Positions 26,609-37,100 of a stretch of 64,000 bases of DNA are shown here, in pieces; within the stretch, counting starts at the first letter, position 1, and each line of letters opens with the position of its first letter. The DNA lies in contig ML977002.1 of assembly GCA_010015675.1 (NCBI GenBank), positions 407,561 through 471,560 of the forward strand, read 5' to 3'. Source of the DNA: Byssothecium circinans. Taxonomy: Eukaryota; Ascomycota; Dothideomycetes; Pleosporales; Massarinaceae. The notes under the pieces were generated by a model that saw only the letters and a list, made by a program, of their open reading frames with translations, ran no database searches and had not been told where the DNA came from. The position numbers and the translations under genes are program-made.

Positions 26609-28023
26609 TCACTCGTCACAAGAAAACGGCAGGCACGCACCATAAGTAAACTTTAGCAAAGTTTCTGGCTGCTCGGCATACAGGCTGTCGATGCTCTTCC
26701 TTGACGTGTGGTCCATGTCGAACCCGAGCAGATCTGCTAGCTGGAGCACTTCCTCCGCGGAGAGCTGGAGAGCAGAGTGGGTGCCCCATTTCAGCGCTGT
26801 ATACACGTCAGCCCGAGTTCAGCGGTGAACGGATCACAAGAAAGGTACAAAGTTCAATCATTGAGAAAGGGAAGACAGTAACGTACGTCCAAGGTTGATC
26901 CACACTCCGCGAGGCTTCAGCAGCCGATGGATGTTGGTCAGGAAGTCAACCAAGTTCCTGGAAATGTCGATGAAGAACAGCGTGACGACGGCGTCGAACT
27001 CACCGTCTCGAGGAAACATCTCCAAAAAGTCACCCTCGACGAGCTTGACGGCCTCGTTTGGCCAGTGATCCGGCACCGTTAGGATGGAGTAGCGCGAGGA
27101 GGGGTTGGCCTGATGCGTCCATTTGGTTACGAAGGGCTGCAGGGTGTGCTGGTGCAGCGAGCCCGTGTGGTTCGTCAGCAGGCGGTAGGCCAGGATGGAG
27201 CCATAGTCCAGCTCGCTGGCCGTGACGTCGTAACCTGCGCCGTTGTCAATACCGCGCCTTCAACTGGACAAAAGAGGACAGACGCACCGAGATCAGCGAC
27301 ATCGCTTGCCAGCCTGCCCAGGCCGCTTCCAGGCACAAGCACCCTCTTTCCTCTCCCATTCCCGGTCCCGCCAAAATGTTGCTCGAGCCCATCCAGAACA
27401 GGCGGAAACACGGCTTGCCTCTCCTTTGCGCCCTGCGCGCTCCAGTCTCGCGAAAGGTGTCCAAATACCAGGTCCACAACTCCGAACTCGGCATCTTCCT
27501 CGTCTTCCAACGCTCGGGGGCCAGTGTGGTAATGTTCCCTCGCCATCTGTGCGATCTGTTCCGAGAACCGGGAGTTCACCTCGATCCCCTTCCTGGCGTT
27601 CTCGAAGTGCGCAGGATAGCTGAGCTTATTGCTTATCGCCTTCTGAGCGGGCGTCTGCTTGGCGAACCGCGCATACTTCCGCTGGAGCACCTGCTCGGCG
27701 AGCAACGGATACTGCTCAAAAGAGTTGATGCAGTGCGCCAGCCCCTCGGGGAGGGGGCGGTGTTCCGTCCTTCTCTCCCCTTTGAGTGGGCGGACGAGTT
27801 TAGCCAGCTCCGCAGAAGCTTCAAGGGCTTCTTTCGAGATTGGTGTAGGCGGGGCGGCAAGCAGGGAAGTGAGGGCGGTTTGAAGGGCGACGCGCTCGGA
27901 GAGGGAGGAGAGGAGAAGTTCGATGTCCGACAAGCAGGCCGAGGCATGAAGGGCGATGTAGAGGGGGAAGACGACGCAGAGGAGGAGAGTGAGGAAGCGA
28001 GTGAGGTAGATGGAGGTGCGCAT
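26609..28023 (-). CDS. N2227/carnosine N-methyltransferase-like SAM methyltransferase, membrane-anchored
   Basis: Three exons on the minus strand (28023-27288, 27234-26887, 26796-26609) with introns of 53 and 90 nt; the total of 1272 nt closes in frame (423 aa). Residues about 5-27 (IYLTRFLTLLLCVVFPLYIA) form a hydrophobic signal-anchor, so the enzyme likely works in the secretory pathway. Domain signs are HLSRDWSAQGAKERQAVFPP, the SAM motif RVLVPGSGLGRLA, DVTASELDYGS across intron 1, FDAVVTLFFIDISRNLVDFL and GVWINLGPLKWGTHSALQLS across intron 2. This is the N2227 (carnosine N-methyltransferase) layout. A GTGCGT after FTY could open a further intron leading to a stop at 26511; the read-through end is simpler. 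It is divergent from the tyrosinase with a 270-bp shared promoter. Confidence 0.88.
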
Positions 28024-28293
28024 CGTTTACCACGAGGGTAGAGAAAGACACACTCTCGGAAACAGGATACTGTCGGGGATGGGGCGAGATTCGGGGATAC
28101 GTCTATCTTGATTTATTGTGAGTAAGTCCTGTTTCATTATTTGTTTTACTCAGAAGGATGCGTTGCCATTTACGTGACATGGGCGCATTCTCTAAGGATC
28201 CCGCGCCCTTGTGTGTGGTGGTACCGGATCACAACCGCCTTCTTTCACCGCAAACTATCTATGCCTTCTCGCTGTTTCCTTCCTGGCCGAATC
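28024..28293. promoter_or_regulatory. Divergent promoter between methyltransferase and tyrosinase
   Basis: The two start codons (28023 minus, 28294 plus) are back to back with 270 bp between, suggesting co-regulation. I see no certain TATA box. The tyrosinase frame is open upstream to 28141, with further ATGs at 28261 and earlier, so its 5' limit is uncertain. Confidence 0.5.
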
Positions 28294-29693
28294 ATGGCCA
28301 TGGGCCGTTGGAATCTGCTCCTCTGCGTCCTCTGCGTCCTCGCCGTCCTTCCCAGCGCCCACCTCTCATATGCGTACGAATGGAACGAGCTACAACCAGA
28401 AAACTGCAGCAAGCTGTTAACACGCAAGGAATGGCGGACGTTAACGAATAGCGAGAAAGCCCAGTGGGTGGGAGCTGTCAAGGTACGCTCCTTCCTCCTC
28501 TACAAAGACACCCAAAGGACCAAAGCTCTGCAAACAATGGGCTTTAATGAGCACCAAACACTACTGGTTTCCCCCGCGCGTATTGTGCTGACCCCGAGCA
28601 GTGCTTGGCAGGCATACGACACGGACGGCTATCCTTGACCAAGAACCAGACGGTGCTTGAAGGCAAGAGGAGCTTGTACGACGACTTCTCTTACTCGCAC
28701 GCATCGATGGAGAACAGCTCGCATCGGAATGCCTACTTCCTGCCGTGGCGTGCGTTCCTTCTCCCTCCTCTCGCTCCATGCCCGATCACATGCTCACCTG
28801 GCTACAGACCGTTGGTTCCTCTACCTATTCGACACCTCCCTCCGCCAGACGTGCGGATACAGCGGGCCGACACCATACTGGGACTGGTCGCGCGATCACG
28901 CAGACCTGTTCGATTCGCCAGTGTTTGAGGACTCGCCTGAGTACGGGCTGGGTGGAACGGGGGACTGCGATTCCTCCCCTGAGGCCGACTGTATCGTCAC
29001 CACAGGCGCTTTTGCCTCGTCTACTGGGAACTTCGAGCTTGCCTGGCCTGTCCCCCACCAGCTGCGGAGAAACCTGACGCTCATAACCGGTTGGTACGCC
29101 CATGAGCTGCCTCAAAACCTCACCCTCGGCCCGGAGTTTGTGCGCAACTCGACCGAGCAGACCACCGGCGACTTCTTCAGGTTCCAGTACGCAATGACAC
29201 TCATGCACAACCATGTGCACAACTTCGTCGGGGCCCGACTTGGCGGGAGACTGCCCGAAGGTCCTGCCCAAGGAGGAATGCCGGGGCATGAGGATAAGCT
29301 TCACGCCCAATGACCCGCTTTTTTGGTTGCATCATGCGCAGCTTGATCGCCTGTGGAGTGAGGTACGTCGCCTTTTCGCATCATGTGCCTGCAATATATG
29401 ATCTGACAAACCTGTCTTAAAACGTTACTAAGCTCTAAACACTGCTCCTTCTACTGACGTGAGTTGCACAGTGGCAGCACCGACACACGTCAAACTTTGC
29501 TGCCTTCTCCGGCATACCCTTAAACCCACACAACATGTTTGACCCGCGTTACGATCTCGAAGCGCACGCAGATCATCGGATGGGCTTCGACGTGCGGAGT
29601 GTGCCTGTGGCGCCGAGCAGGGTGTTTGATACAGAGAGTTGGCCGTTGTGTTATCGGTATACAGGTGAGGAGGCAACAAAAGCGTTGGGTTGA
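28294..29693 (+). CDS. Secretory tyrosinase-like copper oxidase with a frame slip
   Basis: Type-3 copper protein that oxidises phenols. Exons 28294-28482, 28602-28749, 28808-29362 and 29472-29693 have introns of 119, 58 and 109 nt. The signal segment is MAMGRWNLLLCVLCVLAVLP. CuA ligands are His in SYSHASM, SSHRNAYF and PWHRWF (this last codon is split by intron 2). CuB ligands are in MHNHVHNFVGA and DPLFWLHHAQLDRLW. PYWDW lies between. All six ligands are present. Exon lengths sum to 1114 nt, one more than a multiple of three. The frame must shift between HNFVGARLGG and SFTPNDP (about 29235-29310), where no intron fits. This is either a sequencing indel or a disabling mutation. UstQ/PhomQ-type enzymes share this fold. 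Confidence 0.85.
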
Positions 29694-29782
29694 ATGCCCT
29701 GCTCAACTACTGAAGTCGTTCTGCGTACACTTGCATGCATGTGATCCCGTTCTCTCCCAAACACAATCCAAACAATGCCTGT

Positions 29783-30486
29783 CTAGTTCTCATGCCTCAT
29801 GGTCATATTTCGCCCACCATATCCACGAGTCTCCTGAATTTCCTCAATCCTCTCTGACATCTCCGATGTCCATTCCTCATGCCGGCTCTCCATCCAATCA
29901 TGTACTTGTCTCCAGTCCCGGCACGTATGCACAGTTCCTCCACCCGCAACTCCTGCGTCCCCATTAGCCAAGTCCATGCCCGCGCTGTCCGACTCCAGGG
30001 TTGTGTCAGCGGCGCACAGAATGCCCTACCGGAGGTAATGGAAGCAGCGCGCCGTATAGCCCGACCCGTCGTCCCCGTTGACGAGTGACAAGCGTATGTG
30101 GTCAAGGCAGTGCATCTGGTGCCACATGGACACCCCAAATGCGAAGTTGTCCTTCCCTAGAAAAACAAAGCCCTTGCCGGGAGGGGAGATAGCGTTCCAT
30201 TCAGCCCAAGCGGACATGCCTTCCACCTCGTCGTGCGAGGGGTCGTTGTGGAAGGCCGCTTGGATCATGCGGACCTTTAGCGGGAGCTCACGTGGTCGGT
30301 CTCCAGTGAGATAGGCTATGATACTGTGCGTTAGTTATAGCTGTAAGGGGAAGCTAAACAGAGATATGACGCACTGTACTTTCGCGTCCCGCGCCTCAAG
30401 ATGAGAGAGGAGAAGAGGAGGGCGCCTAAATTCAAGAGGATAGAGACGCTCAGCGCTGCGGTGCTCGCGCCTTGTGCACGACCCAT
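29783..30486 (-). pseudogene. UstYa-family (DUF3328) oxidase with in-frame TAG
   Basis: Two exons (30486-30375, 30315-29783) with a 59-nt intron (branch CTAAC) give 214 codons. Exon 1 has a membrane segment (LSVSILLNLGALLFSSLIL). Exon 2 reads TYLTGDRPRELPLKVRMIQ, AISPPGKGFVFL, the first family motif HQMHCLDHIR, then RCFHYLR-TAG-GILCAADTTLES and HTCRDW. The TAG (30026-30028, codon 134) stands exactly where a Gln (CAG) is normal, and the frame is open for 80 more codons. The second motif, usually HxxHC, reads YTARC. In known dikaritin pathways UstYa-type proteins cyclise ribosomal peptides oxidatively. It is convergent with the tyrosinase, 90 bp apart. The first nine codons lie in a repeat also seen at 23848. 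Confidence 0.85.
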
Positions 30487-30540
30487 GTGTGAGTCATTTT
30501 GAAGAGTGAGTTATTTTAAGAACCAAGATACATTTAAGAA
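30460..30540 (+). repeat. Repeat end shared with 23848-23914
   Basis: Second copy of the boundary repeat. On the minus strand it supplies the ATG and first residues (MGRAQGAST) of the DUF3328 gene. On the plus side it opens the 33-kb AT-rich block. Differences from the first copy are mainly transitions. Confidence 0.55.
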
Positions 30541-32226
30541 GCTACTTTAGCACTTAACAACAACTAATATATTAAAGCCCTACATAGCACCACCTAATAA
30601 ACTAAGTAACCTACATTCCGCTATTTCCTAGCTATAGGTGTCCTTCCTTCTAGCTGCGAGCAGCGCGTTTAGTTAATTAGGAAGGGCTAAGTTGCTACTT
30701 ATCCTAAAGAACGTAGCGAGGTGATTTAAGTAAACCTACTTATAGGAGCTAAGTTAAATAAATAATATAGGTAAATTATAGATACTACTAACTAGCTTCT
30801 TAATCTACTCTCTCTTACATTTAATAAAAGTAGTATTCTTAGGTAAAACTATTCAGATTAGTAATATATTATATAGTAGTAGTAAGAGTTTTTTACTTTT
30901 AAAAAGTAGAGTAATAACTAGGTCTACTTACCTAAGTAGCTTTATATTATTTAGTTTAATATAAAGTACTACTAAGATAGCTAAACTACTAAAATAGCTA
31001 AAATTACTTAGTAATACTAATACTATACTTATTATAAAATACCTTAAATAATAAATATAATCCGCATTTAATAAGAAGGTAGAATTAAGCTTACCTTTTA
31101 AGCTTACTATTTAGGCTAATTTAAATGCCTCTAATACGCTACTAAGGCTTATAATATTTATTATTAAAGCTTCTTTAACTAATTTTATAGAATTACCTTT
31201 TACTTAGAAATAATACTAAACTATTTAAAACTATCCTTAACTAAAGAGGAGATAATCATCTAATATATCCTTAACCTTAATTTGTAAGGATTTCTACCCT
31301 AGTTATATAAGGTAGCTAATATAGCTAATAAACTACTAGCTACGTAAGGTAGTAAGCTAGTAAGTAAGAACTAAGTAGAATAGTTTATAAACTATTTAGA
31401 ACTATTATAAATAGCTTAGAATTATTTAAAAGACTATTAAAGGGTACTATAAGAAGATCTAAAGGTAATTACTAGGTAGTTTAAGCTTATAACGAATACT
31501 AAAGCTAAGTATAGTATATATAATAATAATATATATAACTTTAATAAGACTAGCTTTTAGATAGGTATTATTAGCTCTATAAAAGTAGTTACTAGCTTAG
31601 AGAAGTAAGTAAAGCCTATAATAGTTTAGCTAGATAATAAAAAGTAAATAATAAAGATCTAGAGTAATATAAAGTACTATTAAGCGCACTATACTATTAA
31701 GCGCGCTAGTTTTCCTTAGTAATACTAGCTTACTTAATTTTATTGTTATTGTTATCTATATTACTACTTAATATAATAAACTAAGTACTAGTCTCTAACT
31801 TAGAAGAACCTTTTTTATCTACTTAATATATTCTTATATTATACCTAGCCTTACTATAGCTACTATAGTAGTAAATACTTAGTTATTATACTTTACTTTT
31901 ACTTTCTACCTTTACCCTTTTATAGTTCTAAATAGTTCTTAATAGTTTAGAACTATTTTAGTTTATTATAGGACTATACTCTATAGTACTACCCTTCTAA
32001 AGATACTTATACTTTCGTGTTTTTTACTTAATTACTACTATAAGTTGCTATTTAAGCTCTTTAATATATAACTTTATAAGCGTAGTATTATATAGTACTA
32101 ACTTAGTACTTTTAATAAGCTATAAAAGCCTATCCTATGCTATTTATAGTAACTAAGCAATAGAATTATATATAAACTTTAACTATAAGCTAAATTTACA
32201 TATATTACTTAAAGTCCTTAATAGTG

Positions 32227-32540
32227 GTGTGGGCGGTTTGGTGGTGCTTTACGTTAACTAAAAGGGATGCTTATACTAAGCCTAATTTTTATATAGAAAA
32301 CTAGTACTATTACTAAAAAGTAACTATTAAAGCTATAAAGTTTATTACTTCTAGCGCTAAGAGCCTCCTTATTTAATAAGAACTTAGAATCTAAAGCTAA
32401 GCTAAAGAGGAAGCCTATAACTATGCTAATATAATAGAAACTAACTTTAGTATAAAGCTAAAGAGCAGCACTACTAAAAAGCAACTAATATATAAAGCTA
32501 AAAAGTAGCATAACATAAAGCACCACCAAACCGCGTACAC
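32227..32540. mobile_element. MITE-like element, 314 bp
   Basis: Inverted ends: gtgtgggcggtttggtggtg followed by ctttacgtta on the left, and the complement of ataaagcaccaccaaaccgcgtacac on the right. About 30 bp pair with about three mismatches (two fit C/T change). These ends keep GC content in otherwise AT-only sequence. The inside has short agcta/aaagcag repeats and no coding frame. A related end appears at 33515-33557 as two tandem versions, and a partial one at 20947-20962. Confidence 0.6.
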
Positions 32541-33514
32541 CAAGGAACATTAACTAGTATTATCTTAATAACAAAGCTAAATCTTCATATTTTCTTTTAA
32601 AATTTTAAACCTAGATAGATATATATATAAACTAATAGCTATTAAAATTTTATAGCTATAGCTTACGTAATAAAATAGTTATTAGTAAAAAAGGAAATCT
32701 TAGGTAAAACCTACCTTTACCTATAGATTAATAGCTAAACGTTAGTAATATACTCTATAACTTTTAGGACTTACTTATTAGTATATTAGTTAATAGCTAT
32801 TAAGTTATTATAGCGTGCAGCCTAGGTTTAATACTATAATAGTAGGTGTAAGGTAGAGGGTAAGAAAAGTTAAAAAACCTTCTAAATAAAGTTATATATA
32901 TTAGATATCTCTACTTTCTTCTTAGGAGGAGGATAGTATATACTAAATAAAGCTATATATAAAGTTTAAAGTAAGTAAATACCTCTAAAACTAAAAGATC
33001 TAGCTTAAGAAGTGTAGGTTTTTAAATTAGACACTACCTTATTATAAAGCTTATATAAGCTAATTTCTAGTAGCTAACTATTTATATAACTTCTATATAT
33101 ATATATATAAAGTATATCTATAGATAAAAAGTAAGAATATCTAGCTAGATAAAATATTTATTTATATTTTTCTAATTTTAGGAATCTCTATCCTCCCTAC
33201 GCTAATTCTCTAATAGGTCTAGTCTACACGCTATAATTTTAGTGCTAATAGGTATATTATATATATATAAACTAGCTCTAAAGTTATTATAATTTATTAA
33301 GCTAGTTTATTAGGTGTTGTAGGGTATAGAGCTTAAGCAACCTAATATTCTCTATAGTTATATAGCTTACTAAGATATTAGAAATTCTAGAATATTTTTT
33401 TATAACCCTTTAGACCTATATTATATACAGCTGTATTTAAAATTTCAGCTTAATAGCTCTATTATTTAAATTGTTATTAAGGGTTGAATATTTGATTTTC
33501 TATCAAGCATTTCT

Positions 33515-33557
33515 GCGCGGTTTGGTGGTGTGCGCGGTTTAGTAGTACTTTATGTTA
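33515..33557 (+). repeat. Tandem copies of the MITE terminal sequence
   Basis: gcgcggtttggtggtg is directly followed by tgcgcggtttagtagtac and tttatgtta. These are two head-to-tail versions of the terminal repeat seen at 32227, the second showing G-to-A changes. Confidence 0.6.
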
Positions 33558-33590
33558 TATATATAATGCTAAGAAGTAGTATATAACTAT

Positions 33591-33772
33591 AGTATAGCTA
33601 AAGAGCAGCTATAAGAAAGTAGCTAATAGTCTTAGTAACCTTTAACTAATCTTAAAACTATGCTAAAAAGTAACTAACCTACTTTATATAAAGCTAAAAA
33701 GCAGCATAAAACTATAGTATAGCTAAGAAGTAGCTATAGAGAGTAGCTAATTATTTTAGTAACTTTTAACTA
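33591..33772 (+). repeat. 125-bp direct duplication
   Basis: agtatagctaaagagcagct (33591) recurs as agtatagctaagaagtagct (33716). Matching text, including agtagctaat and agtaac-ttttaac, follows each copy. The 125-bp offset and G/A differences suggest a tandem duplication before or during RIP. It lies just right of the MITE end. Confidence 0.6.
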
Positions 33773-34169
33773 CTTAAAAAACTATTTAAGAACTATATAA
33801 ACTAGCACTTATAGCTAAGGAGTATTAAGCGTAACATTTATATTAGATTAAGAATTAAATAATAAATTAATAAAAAGATATACTTTATAAGCTAGAAGGA
33901 TATTAAAGGCATGCCCCTATCTAGCCTTTATTAATCTAAAGTTCTTAAGAAGCTATCTTAATATCTTTAAAAGGTATAATATATTAGAATAGGTAAAGGC
34001 ATATAACTATATAGCTTAGAATATAGCATAGATAAATAAGAATAAGCTATAGATATTACTAGATTAGTATTTAATAAAAATTAAGAAGATAGTAATATAG
34101 TTTCCTTAATTTATAAAGAATAACTAAGAAAGAGTCTAGAATAAGATAAAAGATAATTATAAAAATATA

Positions 34170-37100
34170 GATATAAGGTAATACTATAATTATTAGACCT
34201 ATAGTACTAAATAGTTCTTTACTATTCTCTAGCTTTATCTATATAGTCTAGCCTCTTAAGCTTTACTACTATATATATAATCTATCCTTTCTTCTCTATA
34301 CTCTTAGTACTTAGCTATCTATTAGTTATAAGCTTAGTCTAGCTTTATCTACTTTATCTATTATCTAAACTTAAGTAGTCCCTATAACTACGCCTATATA
34401 GTTATGCTAACTATTCCTAATAATTCTAAACTATCCTATATACCTATATATACTTTATACCCTTAATTACTTTAATCTATAACCTATATAAATTCTACTT
34501 AGATAGTTCTCTAATAGTTTATTACTATTATTATGCCTTATGCTGCTTTATCTATAGCTAGTAGTATTACTACCTTAGATATAGTACTTACTAGTCCTAG
34601 AAACTAAAATAAGTAGTATAATATCTTTAAAGGTAGGGCTATCTTAGCTAGAGTATAGAAGTATCTTAATTTAGAGGATAATAATAAGCTAGTACTTAAA
34701 CTACCTATTAACCTTAGTACTTCTACTACTATAGCTTTATAGATACTTTAGAAAGAAAGGAATAAGTACTACTATATTAATTAATAAAAAGTTAATAGTC
34801 TTATTAAAAAACTACTTTATATAGTTTACTTTTAAGTTACTACTTAACTTAATACCTTTCTAACCTTTACTAAAAAGCTTATAATCCTCTATACTAAATA
34901 CTACTATAGAATAGTACTCTATAAATAAGATACCTACGCTAAGTATTAGATAATTAAAAAGAAGATACTAAGGAAAGAAAGCTTTAAAGATTAGGTATAT
35001 AAGTTTTAACTTATAGTTAGCAAGATATAAGAACTTAAGCTCTTAGAAGTTAAAAGCTTTACTTCTTAATATAACCTTTTAAACGTTTATACTACTATCT
35101 ATAACAACCTTACTACTTCCCTTATCCTTAACCTTTAAAAGTAAGAATATAAATATAAGGAGAGATAAAAAGCTCTTATATTTATAACTATTATAGTTCC
35201 TACTACTATTAACGTAGCTAGTAAAGAGATTACTTTATAATATAAAGTTACTATACTACCTAATTAGCTTCTAATTCTAGATAGCTATATACCTAAGTAC
35301 CTAGTTTTTAAATTTATTAATTTAGTAGCTATAGTATCTATATGTACTTTAAAACGTACCTAGTATACTACCTTTTTAATAACCTTTAATAGTAAAGAAT
35401 TCTTATATAATAGAAATAGTTTTGTTCCTCTTAATCTTTAGATATAGTCTAAATCCTACAAAAGAACTAACTTTAAAGTAGATAAAGATAAAGATAATTC
35501 TAGCTAAACTAAGAGACTATACTAAAGTAAGCCTTATCTCTATAGTAATAGTAAGTCTTATAGTAGCTACTAAAGAAACTATCTTTATATTATTCTATCT
35601 AACTACCCTAAGGGCTTTAAAGTTAATAAATTATATTAATCTAATCTCTATTTATAGCTATAAGAAGGAAAAACTAACTAATAAAATAAATAGAAGGATA
35701 TCCTTAATAATATCTAAAAAAAAGCCTATAAAAACTTTACTTTTTAAGCCTAAGTATCTTAAAGCTAATTAGATTAATCCTATTTTAATACTAGAGACTA
35801 AGCTTTAGATACTAAACGGTACCCTATAGGGCTAGTTATTACTAACTATACTACCTTTAGAATTACCTAGAAGAATCCTTTCTTTCTACTAGCTTACTCC
35901 TAGACTCCTAATTATAGCTCTAATATATACGTCTATAATAACCTACTTACATTTATATAGGAACACCTTGCCTATAATAAGTTTATTAGTAGTAGAGATA
36001 GCATATTACCTAAAGTTACTTAAAGAAAGTATAAAGTTATTTTATTAACTTTATCTAGCTCTTAGCCTTTTATCCTACTAAATATTATATTTATCTTAAA
36101 CTTTATTATATTACTAGTTTCCTTTTCTTAGCTTAGAGGTAGTAGTATTTACTTTAACTTTAGATACTTAGTACTATATAAGTTAGACTAAAAGTCTAAT
36201 CTAGTATAGTATAAAGTAATTTAGAATAAAGGCTATTATCTTTCAGTTACTTAAAAATCTTTAGTTACTAATTTCTTAAGAATAGTTTAGTATAGTTAAG
36301 AACTATTTTTAATAGATTAGAACTATTTTATCTTAATACTTTTATCTTAAACTCTACTAGTAGCTTAGTACTATACTATAACTACTTATTAACGCCTATA
36401 TAAGTTTATAGCTTTACGTAAACTTTAAGTTCTTACTAGCTTTAAAGCTTATATCCTTTTTAGGTATCTAGGTTTAGAACTACTAGAATACCTTGCTATA
36501 GCTTTTACTAGTATCTAAATTACTTCTCTTTCTCTAGCTATAAAGGACTATCCCTAATATAGTACTAATAAAGTAATAGAGTAAGTATCTTAGAGAAGTA
36601 AATATAAGTAACCTTTACTTAAGCCTTCTAACCCTATTACTATTAATATTATTAAGCTAAATGTTAATACTTTTATAGGGGAATGCTATATATTTTATAT
36701 ATATAACCTCTTCTTTAAGTTTAACTTTATTTTTATTTTTAAGAAATAGTAGTAAGATTACTTTCTAAAAGCTATTTAAGATCTTAATACCCTTATTAAG
36801 CACTAGTTTAATATAGTACTATAATTTCTTTATTTTAATAGTAAATAGGGCTATAGCTTTTAAGCTTTAGATAACTCCTTAATATCCTACGCAGTATTAG
36901 AGAGAATATAACTATAGCTTTAGTTACCTAATACTTTAGCTTAGTTAGGCTATACTAAATACTTAAGTAAGTCTCTTATTAAATATACTTATTTACTTAG
37001 AACTACTTTAGGACTTTCTTTTTACCTTATTAGAAAGATATACTTATATACTAGGTATATACTTAATTAGAAAACTCCTTTTATAGTTATATATTAATAG
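34170..37100 (+). mobile_element. Truncated Ty1/copia copy (inverted relative to the 57.3-64 kb copy)
   Basis: Runs parallel to the reverse complement of the copia element at 57270-64000. Matching parts are an LTR-like segment (34190-34345, ctcttagtacttagctatct against ctcttagtgctctgctgtct), the leader (34390-34530) and gag/pro/integrase text up to about 37100, where similarity stops (after atattaatag). The RT/RNase H half is missing. Almost every difference is C to T or G to A in this copy, so it is older or more strongly mutated. Ends are approximate. Confidence 0.75.
34533..37100 (+). pseudogene. Copia gag/protease/integrase remnant
   Basis: From ATG 34533 the frame reads MPYAALSIASSITTLDIVLT, then YNIFKGRAILARV, against the matching start of the minus-strand copy (MPPRATSSIAAGVTASDVVL). 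Many TAA/TAG codons stand where the other copy or the family has Gln or Trp. The frame carries on through a gag-like Lys/Leu-rich region and integrase remnants. No function remains. Confidence 0.7.

Larger units (their letters stand above)
30541..34160. other. Heavily RIP-mutated AT-rich repeat relics
   Basis: The dinucleotides ca and tg are nearly absent while ta is dominant across the stretch. Every frame is closed by TAA/TAG. No LTR pair or domain could be read. It includes the MITE-like element at 32227-32540 and a 125-bp duplication at 33591-33772. No gene is supported. Confidence 0.8.
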
